A DNA stretch of 64,000 nucleotides, from the NCBI RefSeq assembly GCF_018687715.1, contig NC_056757.1, positions 5,927,501 through 5,991,500 of the forward strand. Direction: 5' to 3'. The notes under the pieces are model-generated. The model saw nothing but the letters and a program-made list of their open reading frames with translations. It did not search any database and was not told where the DNA came from. Shown here piece by piece: positions 21,821 to 33,491 of this stretch (its first letter is position 1; every line of letters begins with the position of its first letter). The translations under genes and the position numbers were made by a program. This stretch comes from Carya illinoinensis. Lineage: Eukaryota > Streptophyta > Magnoliopsida > Fagales > Juglandaceae.

Positions 21821-21835
21821 ATAAAGGGATTAGCT
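21821..21835 (+). repeat. Right 15-bp target-site duplication of the LINE
   Basis: Exact copy of 16152-16166, directly after the A-run. Its first A is ambiguous with the poly(A) tail. Confidence 0.95.
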
Positions 21836-22032
21836 ATAACTGTTTCTTTGCTTTGCATTTCTACAAGTCAATAGTTATTTAATTAAAAATATTATATACA
21901 ATTATTTAGTTTTTTTTTCAGCTATTTTATTCAATTATTATATCTATTCTATTATAATAATTGATTATCTAACTGTGAATAGTAATTTTTATTTTATTTT
22001 TTGTTAACTTTTATTATTTTTCTGTTAAGTTA
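21836..22032 (+). pseudogene. Remainder of the GNAT-like 3' UTR copy, then AT-rich DNA
   Basis: The first ~35 bp (ACTGTTTCTTTGCTTTGCATTT) continue the 3' UTR homology interrupted by the LINE; the equivalent in the intact gene is at about 31205-31240. Beyond this no homology is visible. Confidence 0.65.
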
Positions 22033-22202
22033 TGTTTTACCAAAAGGCCCTTAAGACCATTGACCATTTAACGTGTAACTCATTTGTAGAATTTAATGAA
22101 TGATCATATTTTACTAAAAGGTTTTTAAGACTTTTGAACATTTGACGTGTAGCTCTCTTGTAGAATTTAATGAATAATCATGTTTTACCAAAAGGTCCTT
22201 AA
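22033..22202. repeat. 74-bp tandem repeat, about 2.3 copies
   Basis: Units start at 22033, 22107 and 22181 with TRTTTTACYAAAAGGYYYTTAA and share GTAGAATTTAATGAATRATCA. No coding content. Confidence 0.85.
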
Positions 22203-22424
22203 TAGTCCCGTGGCACAGATGAATTGACATCTATTTTTCATGTCCTTTTTGTTCTAACAATGGACTAATTTTCCTTTCTTTTTGTTTCAATTTTTTAAAT
22301 AAAAATATTAAAATGACTTTACTCTTTAGATTAGAAACCCTTTAGAGCATTCTCATTGTAAATTCAACTTTAAGTAAATTTAACTAATAAAATAGTTAAA
22401 ACACTCAATATATAATATTAATTA

Positions 22425-22545
22425 TTAATTTAATTAGAATATAATTATTATTAATATTAATATTATTAATTTGATTAGAATATAATTATTATTAATATTA
22501 ATATTATTAATTTGATTAGAATATAATTATTATTAATATTTTAAT
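22425..22545. repeat. 41-bp AT-rich tandem repeat, about 2.9 copies
   Basis: TTAGAATATAATTATTATTA recurs with a spacing of 41 bp, with marks at 22437, 22478 and 22519. The later copies are nearly identical, suggesting recent slippage or unequal exchange. Confidence 0.85.
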
Positions 22546-22842
22546 TAGTAGAAATATAAAATGTGATAAAAATAAAAATTAAAAAAATTATTTAGTTAAT
22601 AATATTTTATTATTATATAGAGAGTAAATAGATAATCCAATATGGATACATACCAATGCATATGCTTTGCTGAAGTTTAGATTTTTTTTTTCTGGATTTT
22701 TTGCCTTTCTTTAACCTTGTATTTTCTTTTCCCAAACAAATAATTACTGACTTTTTCTTCTTTTTTTTTATTTAAATCATTATGTTAGGTGTACCCCAGG
22801 GCTAACGTACTCGGGTCGTTCCCTAGTGTGTGTATATATATA

Positions 22843-23712
22843 CTAGTAGTTGGGCAACGTCCAAGGGACGTTCGTCCAGTGTATAGAAATATTATTTTTA
22901 TTAAGAAAAAAATTTTGAATAATAATGTAATATTTTTAGAAAAAATATATATAAATTCTAACATCAAATAATAAGATAGACTTAAATCAGTTTTAAAGCA
23001 TTTAGAATTTATAAAAAAAAAAAAAAATCTTGAAACAAACATGTGCAGCACAGGAGATAAACTGTTAACAGTAAAGGAACGTGCATAGCACGTTTTCTTA
23101 ATTTAATAAAGCGATTATTTTTAAAAAGTAACATAATTTTTATAAAGAAATAAAATACTAAGATTTTTATAAGATATTATTATTTGATTTTAATGTTTCA
23201 TAATGAATTTAAATTGATAAATAAATAATATTTTATTAGGATAATTGTATTCGTAAATGTAGTTGGTAAATAGATTTAAACTTAATTATTTTACATTTCT
23301 CTTTGTTTATATAAAGAATGAATAAAAATTTTAAATCACATAAATAAATTGATATATAAATTATAATTTATATAAAAGATCATATATATATATATAATAG
23401 AATATAGAATATATATTTATATAATTTATATAGATATATATATAATAGAATATATATATATCTAATATTCCTCATAAATAAATGATCATCAATGCATAGG
23501 TTACAAGATCATGCATGCTGCATGAATTTTAATAATTATGAATTTATTCATAAGTGATTGGGGAGAGAGAGATTAAAAAATTAAGAACTTTTAAGAAGAG
23601 AGAGCCACTTTAATTTATTCATGTAACTAACGGCGTTAATTTTAACGGTAAAACAACAAAAACCGTTAAACCAATAAAATTCCGTTAGATAGCCACTTTA
23701 TATATATAAAGA
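22843..23712 (-). mobile_element. Complete non-autonomous Helitron
   Basis: On the minus strand the element starts 5'-TCTTTATATATATAAAGTGG at 23712 and ends GCCCAACTACTAG-3' at 22843. A 7-bp-stem, 3-nt-loop hairpin (AACGTCC-CTT-GGACGTT, 22856-22872) sits 12 nt from the end. The 5' TC, the 3' CTRR, the subterminal hairpin, insertion between A and T (A at 23713, T at 22842 on that strand) and the lack of a target duplication are the diagnostic Helitron features. At 870 bp with no RepHel ORF it must be mobilised in trans. A second hairpin of the same design (AACGTGC-ATA-GCACGTT) lies inside at 23078-23094. Confidence 0.85.
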
Positions 23713-23842
23713 TATTTATATATTTAATCTTATGGATGAATGTATGTTGCTAGCAATAAATGTTAAAAACTATAATAATAGATATTGAATCACAAATTGA
23801 TTGAAAGTAATAAAGCCATTTGAGATTTAACAAAATTATAAA

Positions 23843-23953
23843 GGGGCACGTTTGGATATTAAGAATATCTAGAATATCTGTAATTAATAGTAATGAAATA
23901 GTTTGTAAATAATAGTAAGAATATCTGAGAATAATTATATTTCCAAACGGGCC
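23843..23953. mobile_element. MITE with 'GGGCACGTTTGGAT' ends
   Basis: About 110 bp starting GGGGCACGTTTGGATATT and ending ATTTCCAAACGGGCC, an imperfect terminal inverted repeat. The interior has the repeated 'TAATAGTAA' words seen in the other MITEs here. Confidence 0.65.
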
Positions 23954-24547
23954 ATTACTCTATATTATTTATTTATTTAGTAGGCAAGTCTATGAAAGTT
24001 TGAAACTTGCCAAAGTGGACTTCCTGGTTAGCTTCAAAGTCATCCTTGTAAATATGAGTATCCCTTCATAGGGCTTCCATTATTTTCCATGTCTACTTGA
24101 ATTGTCAACCATGACTTGCATAGGAATTTATAGCCAATAATGTCTTTCAAAATCATTTGCGTAAACGAAATTTGCTCTAGTGGGATTGATAGTGGCTTTT
24201 GAAAATGAGCAGTGCTACGTCCACTGCAGATGTAGCACGAGCTTGGTCCCAAGAAGAACATTTTTTTTATTCATTTTTTATATTTTTAAATATTTTTTTA
24301 AAAATAAAAAAATTCACAACATTACTAAAAATATTTTCTTAATCACTAAATAAATAAATAAAAAAAGAGTAATTCGAGACACAAATTTGTAACCCACATT
24401 CAATGGATTTAGTATTTCTATTTCAAAATCTAAGGGGCAAGGACTATTGATTTGATAAAAGAGCAAACTTTTATGGAAATTAATTGCAGCATGGTCTATT
24501 CAAAATTCAACTTCATTGGTTTGTATAAAGTTGATAAGAGTAAGGCT

Positions 24548-24735
24548 ATATTTGGATATAAGAAGTATTTCATCTTATCTTATTTCATCATACAACTTTT
24601 TCAAATTCTTATACAAAATATAATAAACAATTTCATATTTTTAAATTTTTAAAACAATAATAATATTACAAAATAATATTCTGACAATATTTTATTCAGT
24701 TTTTAACTTTCATCTCAACTCGCAATTCAAATTAC
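24548..24735. mobile_element. MITE, same family type as 8970-9143
   Basis: Begins TATATTTGGATATAAGAAG, carries ACAAAATATAATAAACAATT and AATAATAATATTACAAAATAATATT as the 8970 copy does, and ends CAATTCAAATTACACCTA. Non-coding. Confidence 0.6.
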
Positions 24736-24801
24736 ACCTAAAAGATGGACAAATGAAGGGACAAGAAGTTTTTGACTTTTCAAATTTGATATCAGATCGA
24801 T

Positions 24802-25140
24802 TTTAGGTCTTGTTTAGAAATTGGATAATCAGATGAGATGATATGAAAATATTAAAAATATATAAATAGTAGTAAGATTGTTCGGAAATAATAGTGAAAT
24901 AACTTGAATTAAGTCTGATTTGGATAGTAAAATACTCTCATCTCATCTGATCTCATTTAATCTTAATATCCAACACCATAAACACAAATATTTTTCATTA
25001 TCAAATTTTCAATTTTTTCATCTAATTATTATAATTTTTTCAAACTTCAATCTTAATATCTAACAAAAATGTTTGTATTTGAGTAGTGTTTAAATATTGA
25101 AATGAGATAAAACCAAGTTCATATCTAAATAGGACCTAAT
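24802..25140. mobile_element. MITE-like element with 'TTTAGGTC' ends, possibly nested
   Basis: The ends TTTTAGGTCTTGTTTAGA and TATCTAAATAGGACCTAAT are inverted copies. Inside, at about 24912-24975, a second TTTGGATAGTAAAATACTCT-type end is followed by TCATCTCATCTGATCTCA, suggesting one MITE inside another. Confidence 0.6.
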
Positions 25141-25430
25141 TTTGCCATGATTAAAGCTGTCTTCATTCCCAAACATCTTAAATCTAAATCAAAAATTATA
25201 ATGTTTCCAATAATTAAAAAAAATATTTACTTATCACATGTTAAAAAAAAAACCAATGCTAACATGATATTTGATGCCGTAGCCGTCCTTCCTTGTCCCT
25301 CTCTCTCCCTCTTCTAAAAAATTAAAGACTCCAAAATTAAAGACTCCGAGGAAGAAGAGGTCCAGCTTCCTCCTCTTTCTCCCTTTCCTTTTTTTCATTT
25401 CTCTATTTACCCATTTTATCTATCAAGATA

Positions 25431-26360
25431 GTAACACCTGGGTCTAAGATCAAGCTGTTTTCAAAAGTTTTTTTTTTTAATTTTATTTATGTGCGAAAAC
25501 CTATTTGAGTTTTTAAATATGTTTATTTAAAAAAAAAAAAAAAACTAAGGGCCTAAAAATCTCTATTTTGGTGGATTATAATTTTCTTTGGTTTAATATT
25601 TAGGTTAAAAAATTTTTATGGGCCGAGCTGTTTTTTGAACAAGATAAATTATTTTTTTAAGTTTGAATTGAGTTCCAAAATTCAAGAAAGAGCCCATTTA
25701 TTTATTTGTTTATTTATTTATCACTTTATTTTCACGTGTTGTATAAGTTCACGCACAACTCCATAGACTCCACTTCATGCAGGCTTCGATCACATCTGCT
25801 TCCCTCTTCATTCACGTCTCTTTCCCTAGGGTTTATTTTTGGTTCTCTATATACTCTACAGTTAGATTTTCTTGAATGAAGAAATCTCAAGTCGCAACCT
25901 CCCTCTACGTACAAAGCACCCACCCGCTCATTTTCCCCCATCGTAAGCATTGCAAACCCACCACCTAGTCGGTCACGGCCCCAACCTGCTCAGCCGTTTG
26001 GTAGCACCTCTGTTTCTACATCACCGAGCAGCAACAGTTTCAGAACATCCCTTCCTCCACGTAGCAACCACCATCCTAGGATCGAACCTACCCTGCACCT
26101 CCATAAGCTGCCATGATCCTTTCAGCCTTCCGCCTCTGCACCTTGATGTATAGATCAAGGGAAAGCCACGGAAACTCAATCCATTGTCCCCTATTTTTAG
26201 CACCCGAAACAGAGCATCCACCTCTCCTTTTGCCAACCATTGCAACCACCACCTTGAGAGCCCCACCACGTTGAGACCCCATAGAAATCACCACCTGGAA
26301 ATTTTCACCCCCCCCACTAGTCTGTTGCGTCTCACAATGAGCTTCATCTCTTTCCCTCAC

Positions 26361-26449
<89 letters not shown>

Positions 26450-28411
26450 TTAGTGCCCTAGCTCCGCTAAGCCTCTGTCGCATTCTCTTCCTTCTCGATA
26501 AGCCTCTACTATTGCCTCTTCCCTCTTTTTTTAAACTCAAGGTTGTTGGTTAGTTTTTTCTAATGGTTCTATGTAAAGTATGGTAAAAGTTTTGTTAAAA
26601 ATTACAGTTATGTTCTTGTAGTCACAAATCAAATAAATGTTTTTTTTTTTTTTTAGTTGGGCATATTTTTTTAAGATGAGCCTTAGTTAGATTACATAAT
26701 TTTTTTTTTTTATTTTATGTGGTTTTTGACTCACTTTTTATTTATTCAAAAGGTTTGCTTAATAGAAAAAGCTAAGGTTTTCAAATTGTAGTTGGTATTA
26801 AGATCTAAAGAATTTAAAGTTGAATTATATTATTTAGTAATTTATATATATTAAAATATGATTTTTTTAAGTGAACAGCAAGTACAAAATTTTTATTTTT
26901 GAATCCTTTTAAAAGAATTTTATTTTTTTATTTAACCAAAATTATGATTTTCTACTTTTCTACTTGTAATGATTTTGATATTTTGTAGTTAGACCTCAAT
27001 AGTAGTTGAGTTGGAATTAGGTTATGTATATTAAGTGGATAATTGATGGTATTATAGCAATTATGAGGATTTTAGGTTTTGAGGATTTAGAATAGGTTAA
27101 TTTAGCATTTCAGGTTTAAATATCGAAATATGTGTTTGACTAGAAATTTATGAGAATTACGTAATTATTTTATAGGTGACAAGTAAATTTTGTTCAGTAT
27201 TATTAAGGATCATTTCTGAAAAGCTAAGAAATCTAGGTAAGCGGGATTTCTATGCTAGACTTTGCATAAAAGAAATGAACTAATGTTGATTTTGGAAAAA
27301 TATGTATGTTTTATTATGAAAATAATTTTGAAACAATCTCAGTTATTTGTTCTACATTACTTATGAAATTCTGTAAAAGAATAAAAGTATTTTCTAGCAT
27401 GATTGGTATAGACATGAGCTATTTTAGCATCTTGTTTTTGTAATATGTAAAAGAGAGTGAATATAAAATTTTATGCAAAAATTATATTTTTGTGATATGA
27501 TTCTGTTATGTTCTAAAAATATTTTATACCCTAATATGATATGATGTGATGTGATTTCTGAAAACTTCTGGCATGATATTTTGTTTATGTTTCTGTTCCT
27601 TTCTAACCTTGCCACAGGTGTAAAACTGTGGCCTCTATTTGGGTTGGTTCCAATGTTTTTATTTCCAAAGCACCCACTTTAGAAGCAAAGTAGTTTTCTG
27701 TGTGGTCTTTCATGTGTGCACACTCAGGGCTCAAACAATAATAAAGAAAATATTCATATTTTGCTTCTGCTCGATTGACCGCCGAGGTTTGCACAACCCT
27801 ACCATGAGGGTTAAAATGGAATTTTCTTCTGATGTGATATTTCAATTATGTTGTATAAAAGGAATTTTGAATAAAATAATTTTTGAAACTTTCACTCTAA
27901 TATTTTTGATAACATGTTTTGATTCTGAATTCTGAAAGTAAAAGTATTTTTTTGTTTTACATTCTGAACTCTGTAAATGCTTATGTTTGCACACTAGTAT
28001 ATGTTCTCTACTTACTGAGTTGTTGATAACTCATCCCTTATCTCCATAACATTTTTTAGATATTTTTTATGGTTGAGCCGGAGAACACAAATAGGAAGTA
28101 TTGAAAAAGTTCGATGATTATATATGAATAAGTGCTAAGGGTACTAGTATTTTTGGGAGGATCATATTTTGTAAGTTTACCTTTGGTGGTTATTTTGATA
28201 TGTCGAGTTATGGGTAACTTGAGTCTTTGTGGAATTGTTATTCTATTTTATTGAGGAGTTTGGTTAGTATTTCCGTGGAAAGACGTGGATTTTTTGATTG
28301 AACAAATGAATTAATATTTTATGAAATTTTTCAGATTTAATAGTTTTGATATTAGAGTTGATATTCAATAATAAGAGCTAACTCTCCAGACCTCCAAAAC
28401 TGGAGCATTAC
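25431..28411. repeat. Probable long solo LTR of a Ty3/gypsy element
   Basis: The segment opens GTAACACCTGGGTCT and closes GGAGCATTACA, matching the TGTAACACC...TTACA ends of long plant Tekay/Del-like LTRs. Inside are other features I associate with such LTRs: CTAGGTAAGCGGGATTTCTA near 27232 and ACTGAGTTGTTGATAACTCA near 28013. Neither gag-pol nor a second LTR is present. The first base pair is imperfect (TAGTAACACC) and no clean 5-bp duplication was found, so this is a family-resemblance call. Confidence 0.42.
26362..26449. repeat. Compound microsatellite (TC)n(AC)n
   Basis: About 33 TC units followed by about 10 AC units. It produces spurious open frames on both strands and is likely to be highly polymorphic. 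Confidence 0.97.
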
Positions 28412-28523
28412 AAAGGCAGTTCTTTTTTCTTAGTTTTATTTTGCTTCATTCAAGGCTAAAAAAAAGATCTACATTTTTCCGGCAACTTTCGAGAGACACA
28501 AGTAGCACAAACAGATTCCCAAG

Positions 28524-28820
28524 CAGCAAATTATTTTGAAGAAAGTGATGGCTTTGCCAAAATCATCGTGAGTAGTCCTCAGGCGCTGCCCATATTTGCA
28601 CTCCTCACGCGCCATCCACATTTGCACGTAGTCCTCACTCGCCACCCATTCTGGCTGCTTTTCTCAACACATGCTCCAGATCACCAGACTCTCCACTACC
28701 AGATCTTTCAGATCTAACTTTTGTGGTTGAAAAGAGATAAGTTACCTTCACATGCCGTCACAGATTCCAAAATCTATTGGAGTTAGTCTAAACCGTAATC
28801 TGCCATCTTTTGCATCTATT
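28524..28820 (+). repeat. Left arm of an inverted repeat around the GNAT-like gene
   Basis: It pairs with 32215-32524 read in reverse: AAAATCATCGTG, ACTTTTGTGGTTGAAAAGAGA, CAGATTCC.AA.TCTAT.GGA and AAAC.GTAAT.TGCC are shared in order. The identity of this repeat is unknown. The two arms enclose 3.4 kb containing the whole GNAT-like gene. Confidence 0.75.
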
Positions 28821-29348
28821 TTACTGCTTTGCTTTTTGGTTTATTTATTATTAATTAAAATAAAATAATAAAGAGTTTATCTCTTGAACTTTTGTATGTC
28901 ACGGTTGAGTTATCCCTTTCTATGAATGGTGAGGTTGAGTTGTCTCTTAAACGTTTATCTGTTGAGAGTATTAGTAGTAGTGAAGAGTAGACCAATCACA
29001 AAAAGAAATAGTATACTGATGAAACTTTAAATGCATTATTTTGATTTATAATGTTATATTTAATATGAAGATATTCTAGAATGTATCCGCTCATAGTAAA
29101 TTTCTTGATGAATGAATAATAATAATTTACCTTTAAAAAAAATAATAACTTTTTATTGAAAGTTAGACTTTTACATTATTTTTACTTATTTGAGATCTAC
29201 TCTTTATTAAAATTTATGTTATTTAAAATCTAAGTAAAATTTAAAAAATATATTTTATTATATTAATTAATGTTGATGTCTTTTTTTAACTAATTAATTA
29301 ATGTTGATAGATTTTCGTCCTTTTGAAATCAACAATATAACTATATGA

Positions 29349-31111
<1,763 letters not shown>

Positions 31112-32214
31112 TGAGTAGTTGAGGAAAGTGCTCTGTACTCTGTAAACTGACCTAAGCGCATGTTCATGTTCTTGTGCTTCCATATTTCTTAACGTAAAGG
31201 GGGTAAGGCAGAAGTGTTTCTCTGCTTTACATTTCAATAATAATAACATTTGAAGCTGTTCTAAGCAGCTAACCAACTGAAAGTTGCTAGTTAGCTTTCC
31301 TGTTTTAAGTTTACCCCCGAAAAAATAACAGAGTTTCATTTTGTTTATATTTGGTTTGTTAATATTAGAGAGTGATATGATTGTAAGATGCATATAGCTA
31401 CCACACAGACCGATTCATTTCTCGACAAAATTCTATCTAATTAGAGTAATGTTCTTCTTCACCCTAATCATTGTCACACCTGCGACTTGGTGATTTGACA
31501 CAGTTCATTAGGTGTCAATTACGTGGTTGATAGAAGAAGCCACTTGAAATGTGACACATCACCATGTGTGATTGAGGATGACAAAATTCAAGATGAAGAG
31601 TAGCATCTTATTTAATTATAAAAGACTCTTCACCTACAGTAAGTTTGTGATTTTTCAAATTGGACATAAGATCAGCTTTCAAATTTGACACGCAGCTGAT
31701 AACTTCTATTGTCACCAGAAGATAATTGAGAAAGGACATGAAAACGCTTTATGAATTCATGTTCTTCCATATTGTACAGTTAATGCCTCATATTTTTATT
31801 TTGGGTCCGCTTTCCTGTTGGATAAGCTAAACATGAACAAATCTTGGTCAAAGACAGATATGTGATGGTTACAAAAATCTTCTTTGAGCAATTTTTCTTT
31901 TGGAGAAATTTCAAGCAATTCACTTGTAGCTTTTTTTTTTTTTTAAGGGAAATATTATCATTTATTCATTAAAAGAAACTTATATCCATGACAGATACAT
32001 GCGGGTATATTCTCATATCAACTATTTGGAGCTCTACTAGTACATTACTAAACTAGTTTGGACTTTACTACTGTTTATACGCTCTAAGACAAACGTCCAG
32101 AGACAACACTCTATTTAAATAGAGATTCAACCGCACCTTTCATAGAAATGGATGACTCAACCTTTACGGACAAACTATCAAAGAAACGAAATCCTTTTTT
32201 TTTTTAACTATACA
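31112..32214. other. GNAT-like 3' UTR and intergenic DNA
   Basis: Starts with the 3' UTR, whose first ~130 bp have the partial copy at 16060-16166. The rest is AT-rich with no recognisable gene. A short poly(T) lies near 31930. Confidence 0.5.
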
Positions 32215-32524
32215 ATAAAGAAAACAAGAACAAAAAAGGACAGATTATTACAGTTTATACCAATTCCGATAGACTTAGGAATCTATAATGGTCGTGAAGG
32301 TTACAAGCTTTTCTCTTTTCAACCACAAAAGTCAGATTTGAAAGATCAAGGAGTGGTGATTCTGGTGATTTGGCGCGTGTGTTAAGAAAAGTTGCCGTAA
32401 TGGGGCGCGGGGGGGGGGGGGGGGGGGGGGGGGCGTGAGGACCACACTTAATTGTGAACGGCACGTAAGGACCATGCACGATGATTTTCGCAAAACTGCC
32501 ACTATCCTCCAAATGATTTGCAGT
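32215..32524 (-). repeat. Right arm of the inverted repeat around the GNAT-like gene
   Basis: Inverted partner of 28524-28820. In one minus-strand frame both arms encode the related peptide words FLNTxxxSPxSPLxDLS and LTFVVEKR. This could be residual coding similarity of a repeat-borne gene or simply DNA homology. A 25-G tract interrupts this arm. Confidence 0.75.
32409..32433 (+). repeat. Uninterrupted run of 25 G
   Basis: A homopolymer flanked by GGGGCGC and CGTGAGG. It can form G-quadruplexes and is prone to length error. It creates an apparent polyproline frame on the other strand. Confidence 0.9.
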
Positions 32525-33094
32525 TTGAGAGTCTTCTTATACTGCGCGTGTCTCTCAAAAGTTTGCGGAAAACTCTAAATATGACTTTTTCAGCCTTAAA
32601 GAAAGAAAAATTAAAAAAGAAAGAAAGAAAAGAGAGAAGGAGAGGGACAAGGAGGGCTTCTCATGCACAAATCAGATATGGAGGCTTTTTTTGCGTGAGG
32701 GAGAGAGGGTGAGAGAGAATGTAGAATACGGCTTTTGTTAAGCAATTCTTATGAGTAAACCCATGAAATCGCCACTGTTAGTTTCAATGAAAAATCAAGC
32801 CAAGACCATTCGTTTAGAATACATTATTAAGAGAGAAGTCCAAGTGGCTATTGGAAAAGAGATTGAATTTGGCTTGTTTGGACAATTGGAATATCTTAAA
32901 ATTTTGTAAACAAGAATGAAATTGTTATATTTTAGATTTTGGAAAATGAGAAAAAAAAATTAAATAAAAGTATTATAAAGTTAAAAAATTATTTAAATAT
33001 AATTTTTTAATATTATTTTTATTTTAAAGTTTGAAAAAGTTGTATTGATTTTTGTGTATTGTTTTTAAATTCCTAAAAATTGTAATGATTATAA
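32525..33094. other. Intergenic DNA with purine-rich tract and MITE-like AT-rich sequence
   Basis: A purine-rich stretch (AAAGAAAGAAAA...GAGAGGG) lies at 32600-32720. From about 32870 (TTGGCTTGTTTGGACAATTG) the sequence has the base pattern of the local MITE family, but a matching right end was not clear. Confidence 0.5.
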
Positions 33095-33491
33095 TGTGTT
33101 TGGATGTTGAACTCATCTTAAATTATCTCAACCTAATCATTAATGGAACCCACTAATTTTTTAACTTTACATAAAAAAAAAAGTTAAATGCATCTCAAAA
33201 TACTTCATACATTCAAGTTGTGTTTGGGTAATACTATTTAATATTTAATCATTAATTTTCACCTAATTTTCACTGCTTTTTACTACTATGCACTATTATT
33301 TAATATTTTATCATTATTTTTCATCATTTTTCTACTACTATTCCTAGATAATTTGAAATTACCTTACTATCCAAACATAACCTTAAATACATATCTTAAT
33401 CTATTTACATTCAAACACATCTCAATAGGATCTACAAAACATTACTATTAATAGATCAACTCATTTGAGATCATCCCAACATCCAAACACA
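33095..33491. mobile_element. MITE interrupted by a second MITE
   Basis: Outer ends TGTGTTTGGATGTTG (33095) and CAACATCCAAACACA (ending 33491) are perfect inverted copies, followed inward by CTCATCTTA and TGAGATCATC. A second, differently ended element occupies 33217-33382. Confidence 0.75.
33217..33382. mobile_element. Inner MITE
   Basis: Ends GTTGTGTTTGGGTA and TATCCAAACATAAC are imperfect inverted copies. The interior has TTTTCACCTAATTTTCACTG and TACTACTATGCACTATTATT. It lies wholly inside the outer MITE. Confidence 0.65.

Noticed and set aside
26088..26540. A 150-codon minus-strand frame with a long Arg-Glu run, and a plus-strand Ser-Leu run
   Set aside because: Both are produced by the (TC)n(AC)n microsatellite and have no other protein-like content.
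32255..32512. A minus-strand frame with a polyproline run
   Set aside because: The prolines come from the 25-G homopolymer. The frame has no recognisable domain, though its repeat similarity to 28524-28820 is reported.
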